Positions 18,477-26,806 are shown, numbered from the stretch's first letter. The stretch is DNA of 38,897 nt from Gammaproteobacteria bacterium (GCA_027081275.1 JALWKV010000202.1:1-38897), one strand, 5' to 3'. Numbers and translations are program-made. Notes: generated by a model not told the origin, from the letters alone.

Positions 18477-19259
18477 ATGCGCATCATCTCCCTCAACACC
18501 AACGGCATCCGCGCCGCGGCCCGCAAGGGCGTCTTCGACTGGCTGCCCGAGCAGGACGCCGATGTGGTTTGCATTCAGGAAACCAAGGCCCAGGCCCATC
18601 AGCTGGAGGACGAGACCTTCCATCCGGCGGGCTACCACTGCTACTACGTGGACGCGGTGAAGAAGGGCTACAGCGGCGTGGCGCTCTACGCCCGACGGGA
18701 GCCGGACAAGGTCATCACGCGCATGGGCTGCGACGAGTTCGACGACGAGGGTCGCTATGTGGAGGCCTGGTTCGGCAAGCTCAGCGTGATCTCGCTTTAC
18801 GTGCCGTCGGGCTCGTCGGGCGAGCACCGTCAGGCGTCGAAAGATCGTTTTCTCGACTATTTCCTGCCCTATCTGCAGGCGCTGAAGCGCAAGCGGCGAG
18901 ACTACATCATCTGCGGCGACTGGAACATCGCCCACAAGGAGATCGACCTGAAGAACTGGAAGGCCAACCAGAAGAACTCCGGATTCCTGCCGCACGAGCG
19001 CGCCTGGATGGACCGGCTCTTCGACGAGGTGGGCTTCATCGACGCCTTCCGCGAGATCAACCAGGAACCGGATCAGTACACCTGGTGGTCGAACCGCGGC
19101 CGCGCACGGGAGAACAACGTCGGATGGCGCATCGACTACCAGATCCTCTCGCCCCGGCTGAAGGGCAAGGCCCGCTCGGCCTCGATCTACAAGGAGCAGT
19201 GGTTCTCCGACCATGCGCCGCTGATCATGGACTACGATCTCGACAGGCTGACACCTTGA
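18477..19259 (+). CDS. xthA: Exodeoxyribonuclease III
   Basis: A DNA-repair enzyme with AP endonuclease, 3'-5' exonuclease and 3'-phosphatase activity. The 260-aa product begins MRIISLNTNGIRAA (metal-site N7). It has QETKAQ with E35, YSGVALY, the central GDWNIAHKEIDLKN, WRIDYQ and the C-terminal catalytic FSDHAPL. Length matches the family (~255-270 aa). ATG 18477 is the start of homology. The stop overlaps the TTG start of ampG. Confidence 0.95.
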   Translation: MRIISLNTNGIRAAARKGVFDWLPEQDADVVCIQETKAQAHQLEDETFHPAGYHCYYVDAVKKGYSGVALYARREPDKVITRMGCDEFDDEGRYVEAWFGKLSVISLYVPSGSSGEHRQASKDRFLDYFLPYLQALKRKRRDYIICGDWNIAHKEIDLKNWKANQKNSGFLPHERAWMDRLFDEVGFIDAFREINQEPDQYTWWSNRGRARENNVGWRIDYQILSPRLKGKARSASIYKEQWFSDHAPLIMDYDLDRLTP

Positions 19260-20569
19260 GCAGGCGGGCACTGCATAGCTGGCGCGAGGCGCTGCTGGTC
19301 TACGCCCGGCCGCGCGTGGTGGCGATGATCTTCCTCGGCTTTGCCGCCGGGCTGCCGTTTCTACTGGTCTTCTCGACGCTGTCGGCCTGGCTGCGCGACG
19401 AGGGGTTGTCGCGCAGCGTCATCGGCTTTTTCAGCTGGGTCGGCATCACCTACTCGATCAAGGTCTTCTGGGCACCGGTGATCGACCGGCTGCCGCTGCC
19501 GTGGCTGACCCGCCGGCTCGGTCGCCGCCGCGGCTGGATGCTGGCAGCGCAACTGGGCATCGCCGCGGGGCTGGCCGGCATGGCCCTCTCCGATCCGCAC
19601 CATCAGCTCACCGCCATCGCCCTGCTGGCAGTGCTGGTGGCGTTCTCCTCGTCGACGCAGGATATCGTCATCGACGCCTGGCGCATCGAGGCCGAGGAGG
19701 ACGAATACCAGGGCGCGATGGCCGCCACCTATGTCTTCGGCTACCGGCTGGCGCTGCTGGCCGCCGGCGCCGGCGCCTTTTATATCGCCGAATTCGAATC
19801 CTGGCGCGCGGCCTATCTGACGATGGCGGCGCTGATGGGCCTCGGCATCGCCACCACGCTGCTGATCGCCGAGCCGGAACACCCGCCGCTGACGGGTGCT
19901 GCGACGAACGCCGACCTGCCCCTGCCAGCCCGGCTGGCGCGATGGTTCCGAACGGCCGTGGTCGATCCCTTCGTCGATTTCTTCGCCCGCAATGGCAAGC
20001 TGGCGCTGCTGATTCTCGCCGTCATTGCGCTCTACAAGCTCAGCGACATCACTATGGGCGTAATGGCCAACCCCTTCTACCTCGATCTTGGCTTCAGCAA
20101 GACCGAGATCGCCAACGTCACCAAGATCTACGGCTTCTTCATGACCATCGCCGGCGCGGCCCTCGGCGGCGTGCTGGTAACGCGCTACGGCATCATGCGC
20201 CCGCTGCTGCTCGGCGCGGTGATGGTCGCAGGCACCAACCTGCTGTTCGCGCTGCTGGCCCGCAGCGAGCCGAATCTGACCTTGCTGGCCACCGTCATCA
20301 GCGCCGACAACCTCAGCGGCGGACTGGCCACCTCGGCCTTCATCGCCTACCTCTCCAGCCTCACCAACCAGGCCTACACCGCCACCCAGTACGCCCTGTT
20401 CAGCTCGCTGATGACGCTGCCGGCCAAGTTTCTCGGCGGCTTCTCTGGCATCATCGTCGATGCCCGGGGCTACGAGTTCTTCTTCGTCTATGCCGCCGCC
20501 ATCGGCACGCCGGCGATACTGCTGGTGCTGGTGCTGATCCGGTTCAACCGGCGACCAAATGCTGGATAG
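19256..20569 (+). CDS. ampG: AmpG-type muropeptide permease (MFS)
   Basis: AmpG imports GlcNAc-anhydro-MurNAc peptides released by lytic transglycosylases, for cell-wall recycling and beta-lactamase signalling. The 437-aa protein has about 12 membrane helices. It carries AmpG motifs: LGFAAGLPFLLVFSTLSAWL, IGFFSWVG, FWAPVIDR, SSTQDIVIDAW, GYRLALL, and the second-half TSAFIAYLSSLTN..YTATQYALFSS. The start is TTG 19256, overlapping the xthA stop as TTGA, because no ATG precedes the first helix. It lacks the extra C-terminal helices of E. coli AmpG (491 aa). With mltB and rlpA nearby it completes a local wall-turnover theme. Confidence 0.88.
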   Translation: MSRRALHSWREALLVYARPRVVAMIFLGFAAGLPFLLVFSTLSAWLRDEGLSRSVIGFFSWVGITYSIKVFWAPVIDRLPLPWLTRRLGRRRGWMLAAQLGIAAGLAGMALSDPHHQLTAIALLAVLVAFSSSTQDIVIDAWRIEAEEDEYQGAMAATYVFGYRLALLAAGAGAFYIAEFESWRAAYLTMAALMGLGIATTLLIAEPEHPPLTGAATNADLPLPARLARWFRTAVVDPFVDFFARNGKLALLILAVIALYKLSDITMGVMANPFYLDLGFSKTEIANVTKIYGFFMTIAGAALGGVLVTRYGIMRPLLLGAVMVAGTNLLFALLARSEPNLTLLATVISADNLSGGLATSAFIAYLSSLTNQAYTATQYALFSSLMTLPAKFLGGFSGIIVDARGYEFFFVYAAAIGTPAILLVLVLIRFNRRPNAG

Positions 20570-20978
20570 CTTCCCGATTGGTCCACGACGAGGCCAGCGC
20601 GATCGCCTCAGCCTTCGGCAGCCAGCGATATTCGCTGTGCTCGGCCGGATCGAGCCGGGGCGCCCGCGGCGCGGGCAGCAGCAGCGAAAAGACCGTCTCG
20701 TGGTTGGTCGTCGTGTCGGGGGCATAACGCTCGCGCCACGGCGGAACGATGGGAAAGGTGGCCTCGAGATCCGTGGCCTGCAACCCCGATGCATCGAAGC
20801 CCGTCTCCTCCGCCAGCTCGCGCCGCGCCGCCGCCTCCGCCGACTCGCCCCATTCGAGGCTCCCCGTCACCGACTGCCAGAAATCGGCCGGACTGACCCG
20901 GCGCAGCAGCAGCACTTCGCCATCCGGCGTATGGATGACGACGAGGATCGATTCGGGGCGTTTGTACGGCGAATTCAT
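20544..20978 (-). CDS. nudB: Dihydroneopterin triphosphate pyrophosphatase (Nudix)
   Basis: NudB removes pyrophosphate from dihydroneopterin triphosphate in folate synthesis. The 144-aa product starts like E. coli NudB (YKRPESILVVIHT), continues DFWQSVTGSLEWGE, and has the Nudix box core ARRELAEETGFD. The C-terminal SWTNREAIQHLV also matches. ATG 20978 fits the family start; upstream ATGs at 21029 and 21047 would add residues with no counterpart. The 3' end overlaps the ampG 3' end by 26 bp (convergent). In relatives nudB directly follows aspS; here a toxin-antitoxin pair and a HIT gene lie between them. Confidence 0.9.
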   Translation of the reverse strand: MNSPYKRPESILVVIHTPDGEVLLLRRVSPADFWQSVTGSLEWGESAEAAARRELAEETGFDASGLQATDLEATFPIVPPWRERYAPDTTTNHETVFSLLLPAPRAPRLDPAEHSEYRWLPKAEAIALASSWTNREAIQHLVAG

Positions 20979-21093
20979 CTTCGACTTGAACGGATTGACA
21001 TGGTCGGATTTCGCGGCGGATCGGGACATGACGCGTTCGCAGAACACCTGATCACCGAATGATACTGGATGGACGAAACCGATCTCTGCTAAA

Positions 21094-21114
21094 TTCTGAC
21101 CAGACTGGTCAGAA
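21094..21114 (+). promoter_or_regulatory. Perfect palindrome, likely antitoxin operator
   Basis: The 10-bp arms TTCTGACCAG and CTGGTCAGAA are perfectly complementary around a central A. The palindrome ends 12 bp before the antitoxin ATG and runs into the ribosome-binding site AAGGGG. Phd/YefM antitoxins bind such palindromes to autoregulate their operon, and this position would block the promoter. The operator role is inferred. Confidence 0.65.
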
Positions 21115-21126
21115 GGGGATATCGAT

Positions 21127-21378
21127 ATGCGTCATTGGCAGATGCAGGAAGCCAAGGCCCGCCTGTCGGAGCTTGTCCGGGATGCCGAAGAGGAAGGCCC
21201 GCAGGAGATCACGCTGCACGGCAAGCCAGTAGCGGTCGTGCTGTCTCGGGAGCAGTACGAACGTCTCACAAGCGCGGGCGAGTCGCTGGTCGATTTCATG
21301 CGTCGCTCACCGCTGTGGGGAGAAGACAGCCCGGAGTTCGAGCGGGACAAGAGCCTGACGCGAGAGATCGATCTCTGA
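21127..21378 (+). CDS. Phd/YefM-family antitoxin
   Basis: An 83-aa type II antitoxin. The N-terminal ~50 residues have the Phd/YefM DNA-binding fold: WQMQEAKARLSELVRDAEEEG, then PQEITLHGKPVAVVLSREQYERL. The C-terminal tail (DFMRRSPLWGEDSPEFERD) is the usual toxin-neutralising segment. The ribosome-binding site AAGGGG lies about 9 nt before ATG 21127. It is followed 11 bp later by its PIN-domain toxin. The pair is read against the direction of aspS and nudB, which flank it. Confidence 0.9.
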   Translation: MRHWQMQEAKARLSELVRDAEEEGPQEITLHGKPVAVVLSREQYERLTSAGESLVDFMRRSPLWGEDSPEFERDKSLTREIDL

Positions 21379-21389
21379 GCGGTGACGCA

Positions 21390-21818
21390 TTGAGTTACCT
21401 GATCGACACCAATGTCCTGTCGGAACTGCGGCGCAGGACGTCAGATGCGAATGTCGTCGGCTGGCTGGAGCAGAGACCCGCATCGACGCTCTATATCAGC
21501 GTGCTGACGCTGGGCGAGATTCGCAAGGGAATCGAGGCGCTCGACCCCGACGAACGAAAACTGAAACTGCTGGACTGGCTGGAAACGGAGCTTTCCGCCT
21601 TCTTCCACGGTCGCATCCTTGCCATCGACGAAGCGGTCGCCGACCGCTGGGGCCGGCTGCTCGCCGCCGCGGGGCGACCGATTCCCGCCATCGACAGCCT
21701 GCTGGCCGCGACGGCTCTGGCTCACGACCTCGCACTGGTCACCCGCAACACCCGGGATTTCCCGCATCCGGAGTTGGCCGTCATCAATCCCTGGCAGGCG
21801 CCGACTGCCGGCGGCTGA
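21390..21818 (+). CDS. VapC-type PIN-domain ribonuclease toxin
   Basis: A 142-aa PIN-domain toxin beginning SYLIDTNVLSELRR. The acidic metal-binding residues are visible: D in LIDTNV, E in LTLGEIRKG, D in IPAIDSLLAATA and D in TRNTRDF. The start is TTG 21390; no ATG precedes the conserved strand. Such toxins cut tRNA or rRNA when freed from antitoxin. The last 35 bp overlap, tail to tail, the last codons of the HIT gene on the other strand. Confidence 0.9.
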   Translation: MSYLIDTNVLSELRRRTSDANVVGWLEQRPASTLYISVLTLGEIRKGIEALDPDERKLKLLDWLETELSAFFHGRILAIDEAVADRWGRLLAAAGRPIPAIDSLLAATALAHDLALVTRNTRDFPHPELAVINPWQAPTAGG

Positions 21819-22182
21819 GCTTCCCCCGCAACCGTTCGACGAAACGATCCATCGGCGGCAGGTCGAGGTCGGCCTTGCGCTGCTTTCGGCCCCAGACCGG
21901 TTCGGGGAAATGGCGGTCGTAGGCGAAGCGGGCCATGATGTGCCAGTGAACCTGCGGAAGGTAGTTGGCGAATGAGGCGATGTTGATCTTGTCGGGCTGG
22001 AAGTAATCGAGCATTTCGCGCTCGATCAGGTCGAGCAGCTCGAAGATCTCGGCGCGGGTCTCCGGGCTGCATTCGCTGAATTCCTTGCAGGGGGCCGTGG
22101 CGAAGATCTTCAGCCACGGGATCTCGGCCGGTTCGATCTCGATCCGGATCAGCGCGTTCTCGAAAACCGGCGCTTCTTTCAC
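21784..22182 (-). CDS. HIT-domain nucleotide-binding protein
   Basis: A 132-aa histidine-triad protein. The signature near residues 77-85 reads QVHWHIMAR, with H79 and H81 in the positions of the second and third histidines and Gln replacing the first. The following FPEPVWG is typical of this HIT subgroup. These proteins hydrolyse or bind dinucleoside polyphosphates or nucleotide phosphoramidates; the substrate here is unknown. The start is GTG 22182, overlapping the aspS stop as GTGA, so coupling to aspS is likely. The C-terminal residues after ~120 lie inside the vapC overlap and may be a replaced tail. Confidence 0.82.
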   Translation of the reverse strand: MKEAPVFENALIRIEIEPAEIPWLKIFATAPCKEFSECSPETRAEIFELLDLIEREMLDYFQPDKINIASFANYLPQVHWHIMARFAYDRHFPEPVWGRKQRKADLDLPPMDRFVERLRGKLSRRQSAPARD

Positions 22183-23954
22183 TCGGCCACGGGCTTGCGG
22201 ATGCGGATGTTCAGTTCGTTGAGCTGCCGGCTCGACACTTCGCTGGGCGCATCGGTCAGCGGGCAATGCGCCGTCTGCGTTTTCGGGAAGGCCATGACAT
22301 CACGGATCGAGCTGGCGCCGGTCATCAGCATGACGAGCCGGTCGAGGCCGAAGGCGAGGCCGCCGTGGGGCGGGCAGCCGTAGCTGAGGGCGCGCACGAG
22401 AAAGCCGAACTTGCTCTCGGCCTCCTCGTCAGAGATGCCGAGCAGCTTGAAGACCTCCCGCTGCATCGCCGGATCGTGGATACGGATGGAGCCGCCACCG
22501 ACCTCGCTGCCGTTGATGACCATGTCGTAGGCGCGCGACAGCACTTCGCCGGGCTTGTCGTGCAGCGCGGCCGGATCATCCACTGCCGGCGCGGTAAATG
22601 GGTGGTGCAGCGCCTGCCAGCGCTTGTCCCGCTCGTCCCATTCGAACATCGGGAAGTCGACGACCCAGAGCGGTCGCCAGGCGTCCTCGGCGAGGCCGAG
22701 ATCCTCTCCCACCTTGAGCCGCAATGCGCCGAGCGCCTCGTTGACCGTATGCGCCTTGTCGGCGCCAAAAAAGACGATATCGCCATCCTCCGCGCCACAG
22801 CGGCGCATGATCTCAATGGCCACGTCGTCGGGCATGAACTTGAGGATCGGGGACTGCAGCCCCTCGACGCCCTTCGCGAGCTCGTTGACCTTGACCCAGG
22901 CCAGCCCCTTGGCGCCGTAGCGGCCGACGTATTCGGTGTAGACGTCGATATCCTTGCGCGACAGCTTGGCGCCAGCAGGCACGCGCAACGCGGCAACGCG
23001 ACCGGCGGGATCATTGGCCGGACCGGAGAAGACCTTGAACTCCACGTCTGCCAGCAGATCGCCGATATCAGTCAGCTCCAGCGGGTTGCGCAGGTCGGGC
23101 TTGTCGGAGCCGTAGCGCCGCATCGCCTCGGCATAGCTCATGCGAGGGAAGGATTCGGGCAGCTCGACGTCCACGACCTCGCGGAACATGCCGCGCACCA
23201 GCTCCTCGGTCAGCCCCATGATGCCTTCCTCGTCCATGAACGAGGTCTCGAGGTCCAGCTGGGTGAACTCGGGCTGGCGATCGGCGCGCAGATCCTCGTC
23301 GCGAAAGCAGCGGACGATCTGGTAGTAGCGGTCCATGCCGCTCATCATCAGCAGCTGCTTGAAGATCTGCGGCGACTGCGGCAGCGCGAAGAAGCTGCCG
23401 GGATGGGTCCGGCTCGGCACCAGATAGTCGCGCGCCCCCTCGGGCGTGGCCTTGGTCAACATCGGCGTCTCGATGTCGAGGAAGCCGCGTTCCTCGAGAA
23501 AGCGGCGCATGTAGCCGGTCAGTTTCGCCCGCGTGCGGATGCGCTGCTGCATCACCGGTCGGCGCAGATCGACATAGCGATAGCGTAGCCGGATCTCCTC
23601 GTTGATATTGTCCTCGTCGAGCTGGAACGGCGGCGTGTCGGCGGCGTTGAGCACGGTCAGGCCCTTGCCGAGCACCTCCACCTTGCCGCTGTAGAGATCG
23701 GGATTGACCGTCCCCTCGGGACGCTCGCGCACGATGCCGCGTACCTGCAGCACATACTCGTTGCGGATGTGCTCGGCGGTCTCGAAGACATCGGGCGTGT
23801 CGGGGTCGAAAACCACCTGCACCAGGCCTTCGCGATCACGCAGATCGACGAAGATGACGCCACCATGATCGCGCCGCTTGTTGACCCAGCCACAGAGCGT
23901 GACCTCCTGCCCCATCAGGGATTCATCGACCAGTCCGCAATATTGAGTACGCAT
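22179..23954 (-). CDS. aspS: Aspartyl-tRNA synthetase, bacterial type
   Basis: Class II synthetase that charges tRNA-Asp. The 591-aa product has an N-terminal OB-fold (~1-105, [19 protein letters not shown]), class II motif 2 ([18 protein letters not shown]), a bacterial GAD insertion (~290-410) and motif 3 ([12 protein letters not shown]). ATG 23954 is preferred because AAAGGAA lies 8 nt upstream; an in-frame upstream start exists at 23975. H30 and G81 in the anticodon domain are the residues linked to relaxed (Asp/Asn) specificity in Pseudomonas AspRS. fmdB lies upstream, as in many gammaproteobacteria, and the HIT gene overlaps downstream. Confidence 0.96.
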   Translation of the reverse strand: MRTQYCGLVDESLMGQEVTLCGWVNKRRDHGGVIFVDLRDREGLVQVVFDPDTPDVFETAEHIRNEYVLQVRGIVRERPEGTVNPDLYSGKVEVLGKGLTVLNAADTPPFQLDEDNINEEIRLRYRYVDLRRPVMQQRIRTRAKLTGYMRRFLEERGFLDIETPMLTKATPEGARDYLVPSRTHPGSFFALPQSPQIFKQLLMMSGMDRYYQIVRCFRDEDLRADRQPEFTQLDLETSFMDEEGIMGLTEELVRGMFREVVDVELPESFPRMSYAEAMRRYGSDKPDLRNPLELTDIGDLLADVEFKVFSGPANDPAGRVAALRVPAGAKLSRKDIDVYTEYVGRYGAKGLAWVKVNELAKGVEGLQSPILKFMPDDVAIEIMRRCGAEDGDIVFFGADKAHTVNEALGALRLKVGEDLGLAEDAWRPLWVVDFPMFEWDERDKRWQALHHPFTAPAVDDPAALHDKPGEVLSRAYDMVINGSEVGGGSIRIHDPAMQREVFKLLGISDEEAESKFGFLVRALSYGCPPHGGLAFGLDRLVMLMTGASSIRDVMAFPKTQTAHCPLTDAPSEVSSRQLNELNIRIRKPVAE

Positions 23955-24045
23955 CCGTATTGTTCCTTTGAGCATGGGACGGCGGCCACCGCAACGGCGC
24001 CGCAGACAAGGGCGTGCATGTTACGAGCACCTACCCCCGGACGCA

Positions 24046-24072
24046 ACAAGGCCGGCGATTAGCCGGCCTTGT
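24046..24072 (-). terminator. Strong stem-loop between fmdB and aspS
   Basis: Perfect 11-bp arms ACAAGGCCGGC (24046-24056) and GCCGGCCTTGT (24062-24072) flank a 5-nt loop. No clear T-tract follows on the minus strand, so it may be a weak terminator, attenuator or processing site between fmdB and aspS rather than a strong stop. Confidence 0.5.
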
Positions 24073-24102
24073 GTATCGGCGCAAATCAGTTTGACGCTGC
24101 CG

Positions 24103-24384
24103 TCAGGCGGCGCACCCGCAACTGCCGCCGCCGCAGCCGCCACCCGAAGACGATGACGAACCACTGTCCGACTTGCCGCTGTCGGCGATGTTCTTCTTGG
24201 CGCCCGACTTGAAATCGGTTTCGTACCACCCGCTGCCGCTCAGACGAAAGCCAGCCGCCGAGACCAGTTTCTTCAGCGCTGGCCTGTGGCATTCGGGGCA
24301 CTCGGTGAGCGGCTCGTCAGCCATCTTCTGCATCACTTCCATCTCGTGACCGCAGGTGTCACATCTGTATTCGTAAATCGGCAT
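24103..24384 (-). CDS. FmdB-family zinc-ribbon protein
   Basis: A 93-aa protein starting MPIYEYRCDTCGHEMEVMQ. Two CxxC pairs (CDTCG near residue 8 and CPECH near 34) form the FmdB zinc ribbon, and LVSAAGFRLSGSGWYETDF is the family's second half. The tail is rich in Ser, Gly and Cys (GGGCGGGSCGC). The name comes from a putative regulator of formamidase; in most bacteria the function is unknown. Placement just upstream of aspS is common in gammaproteobacteria. Confidence 0.88.
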   Translation of the reverse strand: MPIYEYRCDTCGHEMEVMQKMADEPLTECPECHRPALKKLVSAAGFRLSGSGWYETDFKSGAKKNIADSGKSDSGSSSSSGGGCGGGSCGCAA

Positions 24385-24456
24385 GGTCTGTCGCTCCCAC
24401 TATTTGAAATTCTGCGGATTCTATTGCATGGGGTTGGAAGAATCCAAAATCAAGTG

Positions 24457-24621
24457 CAACTACTCACTCCTGAAGGCCGCCATTTCTGCGTTCGAAAATG
24501 GTCATTTACATTTGTAAACTCACATTTATGTCCATGGATGGACGGTATTTCGCAAAGAGCCATGGATGGCGGTGCGATTCTGCCTTGAACTGGCAGCTTT
24601 CAGAAGCAATCCGAGTAGTTA
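24457..24621 (+). repeat. Family 1 palindromic repeat, copy C (with ~50-bp insert)
   Basis: About 165 bp in the fmdB-napF gap. The end inverted repeats are AACTACTC (24458-24465) and GAGTAGTT (24613-24620), with imperfect symmetry inside. The left half matches copy B almost base for base from GCCATTTCTGCG to ACTCACATTT. Relative to B it carries about 50 extra bp holding two direct repeats of CCATGGATGG and the hairpin GTCCAT/ATGGAC. That extra part and the right half are shared with copy A. Similarity to A runs about 15 bp beyond the inverted end, to ATTTCCGA. Confidence 0.8.
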
Positions 24622-24663
24622 CAGAGACATTTCCGATTTCCCGGTCGAGCAGAATAACTGCAA

Positions 24664-25194
24664 TCAAGCGGTTTCCGGGAGCACCGTGATATCGATCGCA
24701 TGCTGCGGACAGACAGCGACGCAGGCACCACAGCCGGTGCATCTTGAAGCGGCAATCGATGGACGCGACATGGTGTCGGCGACTATGGCCTTTTCGGAAC
24801 AGGCGAAGCGACAGGAGACACAGAAAACGGATTGCCAAGCGAGACAGCTACCCTCGTTCAACCGCGCGAGCCAGAGACCAGGGCGCGAATCGGCCGCGAC
24901 TTCTTCGATCGGACAGGCCTCGGCGCAGGCGCCGCACCAAGTGCAGGCGCCGGCGGAGAAGTCCAGCCAGGGAACACCATCGAAGGCATGACCGTCGGGG
25001 TGCCGCTTGACGATGCCGGGCTCGCAGGCGGCAACGCACGGGCCCTCACAGTCGATGCAACGCTCACGGCTGCAGTGCCCCGCGATCCACGGCGGCTCGA
25101 TACCGACAGGTCGTCCCTGCCGGTCGATCTCCTCGCGCCCTTCGCTGGTCAGAAAGGCGCCGGTCAGAAAGCCTCGACGCGCGCTATCGACCAC
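24664..25194 (-). CDS. napF: Ferredoxin-type protein NapF
   Basis: NapF is a cytoplasmic iron-sulfur protein that interacts with NapA during its maturation. The 176-aa product has several cysteine clusters: C-rich RCIDCEGPCVAACEP (~46-60), CTWCGACAEACP, CVSCRFAC and a C-terminal CTGCGACVAVCP, for 4Fe-4S binding. The start is GTG 25194, directly after the napB TAA with no gap. It is the last gene of the minus-strand nap operon, whereas in E. coli napF is first. Repeat copy C lies just downstream. Confidence 0.9.
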   Translation of the reverse strand: MVDSARRGFLTGAFLTSEGREEIDRQGRPVGIEPPWIAGHCSRERCIDCEGPCVAACEPGIVKRHPDGHAFDGVPWLDFSAGACTWCGACAEACPIEEVAADSRPGLWLARLNEGSCLAWQSVFCVSCRFACSEKAIVADTMSRPSIAASRCTGCGACVAVCPQHAIDITVLPETA

Positions 25195-25689
25195 TTACTT
25201 GCCGAAGGTGCTTTCCACCAAGGGCTGCGCATTGGTCTGCGGGCGATGACACTGCACACAAACATAACGCGCCGTACTGACCTTGTCGCCGTTCTTTACC
25301 GGGGACAAGCCCGCACTCGGCTTGCCGTAGGCGCCGGTCTCGTAGTGACTGGCCGGAATCGGCACGGGCTGGCCCTGGGCGCGCGGCTTGCCGATCTTGT
25401 CCGGCGTGTTATGGCAACTCATGCACATGTTGTTCTTCAACGTGATGGGCGTGAACCCATCGATCGAATGCGGGATCAGCGGCGGCGCCGTCGAGTATGA
25501 GCGCTGCGTCAGCTGGTTGCCGGCTCCCGGGGGCGCGCCATGCGATTCGTACTTGGGCGGCACCGGGGTATCGAAAACACTGCCCTTGTCGAGACCCAGG
25601 CTGTTTTCATCGATACTGCCCTTCGCCATGGCCGCGCATGCCGTAGTGACGACAACAATGGCACCGACAGTGAACAGACTTCTCTTCAT
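25195..25689 (-). CDS. napB: Periplasmic nitrate reductase diheme cytochrome subunit NapB
   Basis: NapB passes electrons to NapA in the periplasm. The 164-aa product has a signal peptide (~1-23) and two covalent haem sites, C89-M-S-C92-H93 and C144-V-Q-C147-H148. Further histidines (H50, H74, H115) can act as distal ligands. GAGGAG lies upstream of ATG 25689, and the start overlaps the napH stop as ATGA. Haem attachment would need the Ccm system encoded at 31535-38496. Confidence 0.95.
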   Translation of the reverse strand: MKRSLFTVGAIVVVTTACAAMAKGSIDENSLGLDKGSVFDTPVPPKYESHGAPPGAGNQLTQRSYSTAPPLIPHSIDGFTPITLKNNMCMSCHNTPDKIGKPRAQGQPVPIPASHYETGAYGKPSAGLSPVKNGDKVSTARYVCVQCHRPQTNAQPLVESTFGK

Positions 25690-26633
25690 ATCGTTTTCTC
25701 CTCTTTTGGAAGGACTGATTCCGGCTCCGTGATCGACGACCTCTTGATATGGGAGCGCAGATCGAACTTGAGCGTATCTTCGGGACAGACGGTAACGCAG
25801 CGACCGCAGTTGGTGCATTCACCGGACGCGACCATATGCGCGACCGAGGCCTTTTTGAGGTTGAGCACCTGGGGTTCCGGGCAGACGCGCGCGCATTCGC
25901 CGCAGTGCGTACAGGTCGGGGTATCGAAAGCGATGCGCAACTGCGCCACGCGCCCCACCTGCGCATAGAATGCGCCAAGCGGGCAGACATGCCCGCACCA
26001 GCCGTGCTTGAGAATCATCAAATCGAACAGAAAGATTCCGGCTACGGCCATCCAGCCGAGCCCGAGACCGAATACGACGCCCCGATGCGCCATGCTGATC
26101 GGGCTGACCCATTCGAAGGCAGCCACCCCCGTCAGCGCCGAGAGCACCAGCGTCAGCACGAGAATCGTGTAACGCAGGTTACGGTTGAAACTGATTGCAT
26201 TGGCAATGCCCAGCCTGTTGCGCAACCAGCCTGCGAAATCGGTGACCGGATTGATCGGGCACACCCAGGCACACCAAACCCGCCCGCCGATCAACGCATA
26301 GACCGCCAACACGATCAGCGCCCCGATCAGCACGCTGTTTTCCAGCCAGTGGCCGGTCAGCAGAATCTGCAGCACGGCGAAAGGATCGGCCAACGGAATC
26401 AGGCCCAGTATCTCTGAGCCAGAGAGATTGCCCGACAGAACCGGCCGCTCGAACAGTTTCCACTCCCAGTTGAACGTGCCGTAGAACAGCAGCAGCGTCG
26501 AGAATTGGAGAATGCGGCGCAGAATCATGTACCGCCACGCCTTCAGCTTGCCGCCCAGCGTCTTCGGCACCTGATAGTAGCGAATCGGCTTGCCGTTCGG
26601 GCCCAGCTTGATGTTCCGCTCGCTAGCCTGCAT
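25686..26633 (-). CDS. napH: Quinol dehydrogenase membrane component NapH
   Basis: NapH with NapG passes electrons from the quinone pool toward NapB/NapA. The 315-aa product has about four to five membrane helices, two CxxxCP motifs (VWCAWVCP and GWCGHVCP), and two C-terminal 4Fe-4S motifs (CTHCGECARVCP and CTNCGRCVTVCP). ATG 26633 has AAGGA 9 nt upstream. The ATG and next codons (ATG CAG GCT AGC) lie within the inverted end of the family 2 repeat that separates napH from napG. The first residues may therefore derive from that element. Confidence 0.94.
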   Translation of the reverse strand: MQASERNIKLGPNGKPIRYYQVPKTLGGKLKAWRYMILRRILQFSTLLLFYGTFNWEWKLFERPVLSGNLSGSEILGLIPLADPFAVLQILLTGHWLENSVLIGALIVLAVYALIGGRVWCAWVCPINPVTDFAGWLRNRLGIANAISFNRNLRYTILVLTLVLSALTGVAAFEWVSPISMAHRGVVFGLGLGWMAVAGIFLFDLMILKHGWCGHVCPLGAFYAQVGRVAQLRIAFDTPTCTHCGECARVCPEPQVLNLKKASVAHMVASGECTNCGRCVTVCPEDTLKFDLRSHIKRSSITEPESVLPKEEKTI

Positions 26634-26806
26634 TTCTCACCATCCTTCTACTGCGACGGCCCAATGACGCGCCCTGACCGGCTTTCGCCCGGTCGGAGTG
26701 CTCGACATAGTGTCGGCTATGCCTGCGCGCCCCTCGGTCGCGAAAGCCACTCGTGCCGCCCCCCTGAGCCGTCTCGCTACGAACGCTGGTGAGAAATGCA
26801 GGCTAG
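26623..26806 (-). repeat. Family 2 element between napG and napH, 20-bp perfect inverted ends
   Basis: The ends CTAGCCTGCATTTCTCACCA (26623-26642) and its exact complement (26787-26806) bound a 184-bp segment. Read on the minus strand, 26799-26676 aligns with 31166-31294 at roughly 85% identity by eye. Shared stretches include CCAGCGTTCGTAGC, AGACGGCTCA, GGCTTTCGCGACC and GCGCGCAGGCAT. An internal hairpin CGACA/TGTCG is present. The napG stop and napH start fall inside the opposite ends of the element. Confidence 0.8.
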
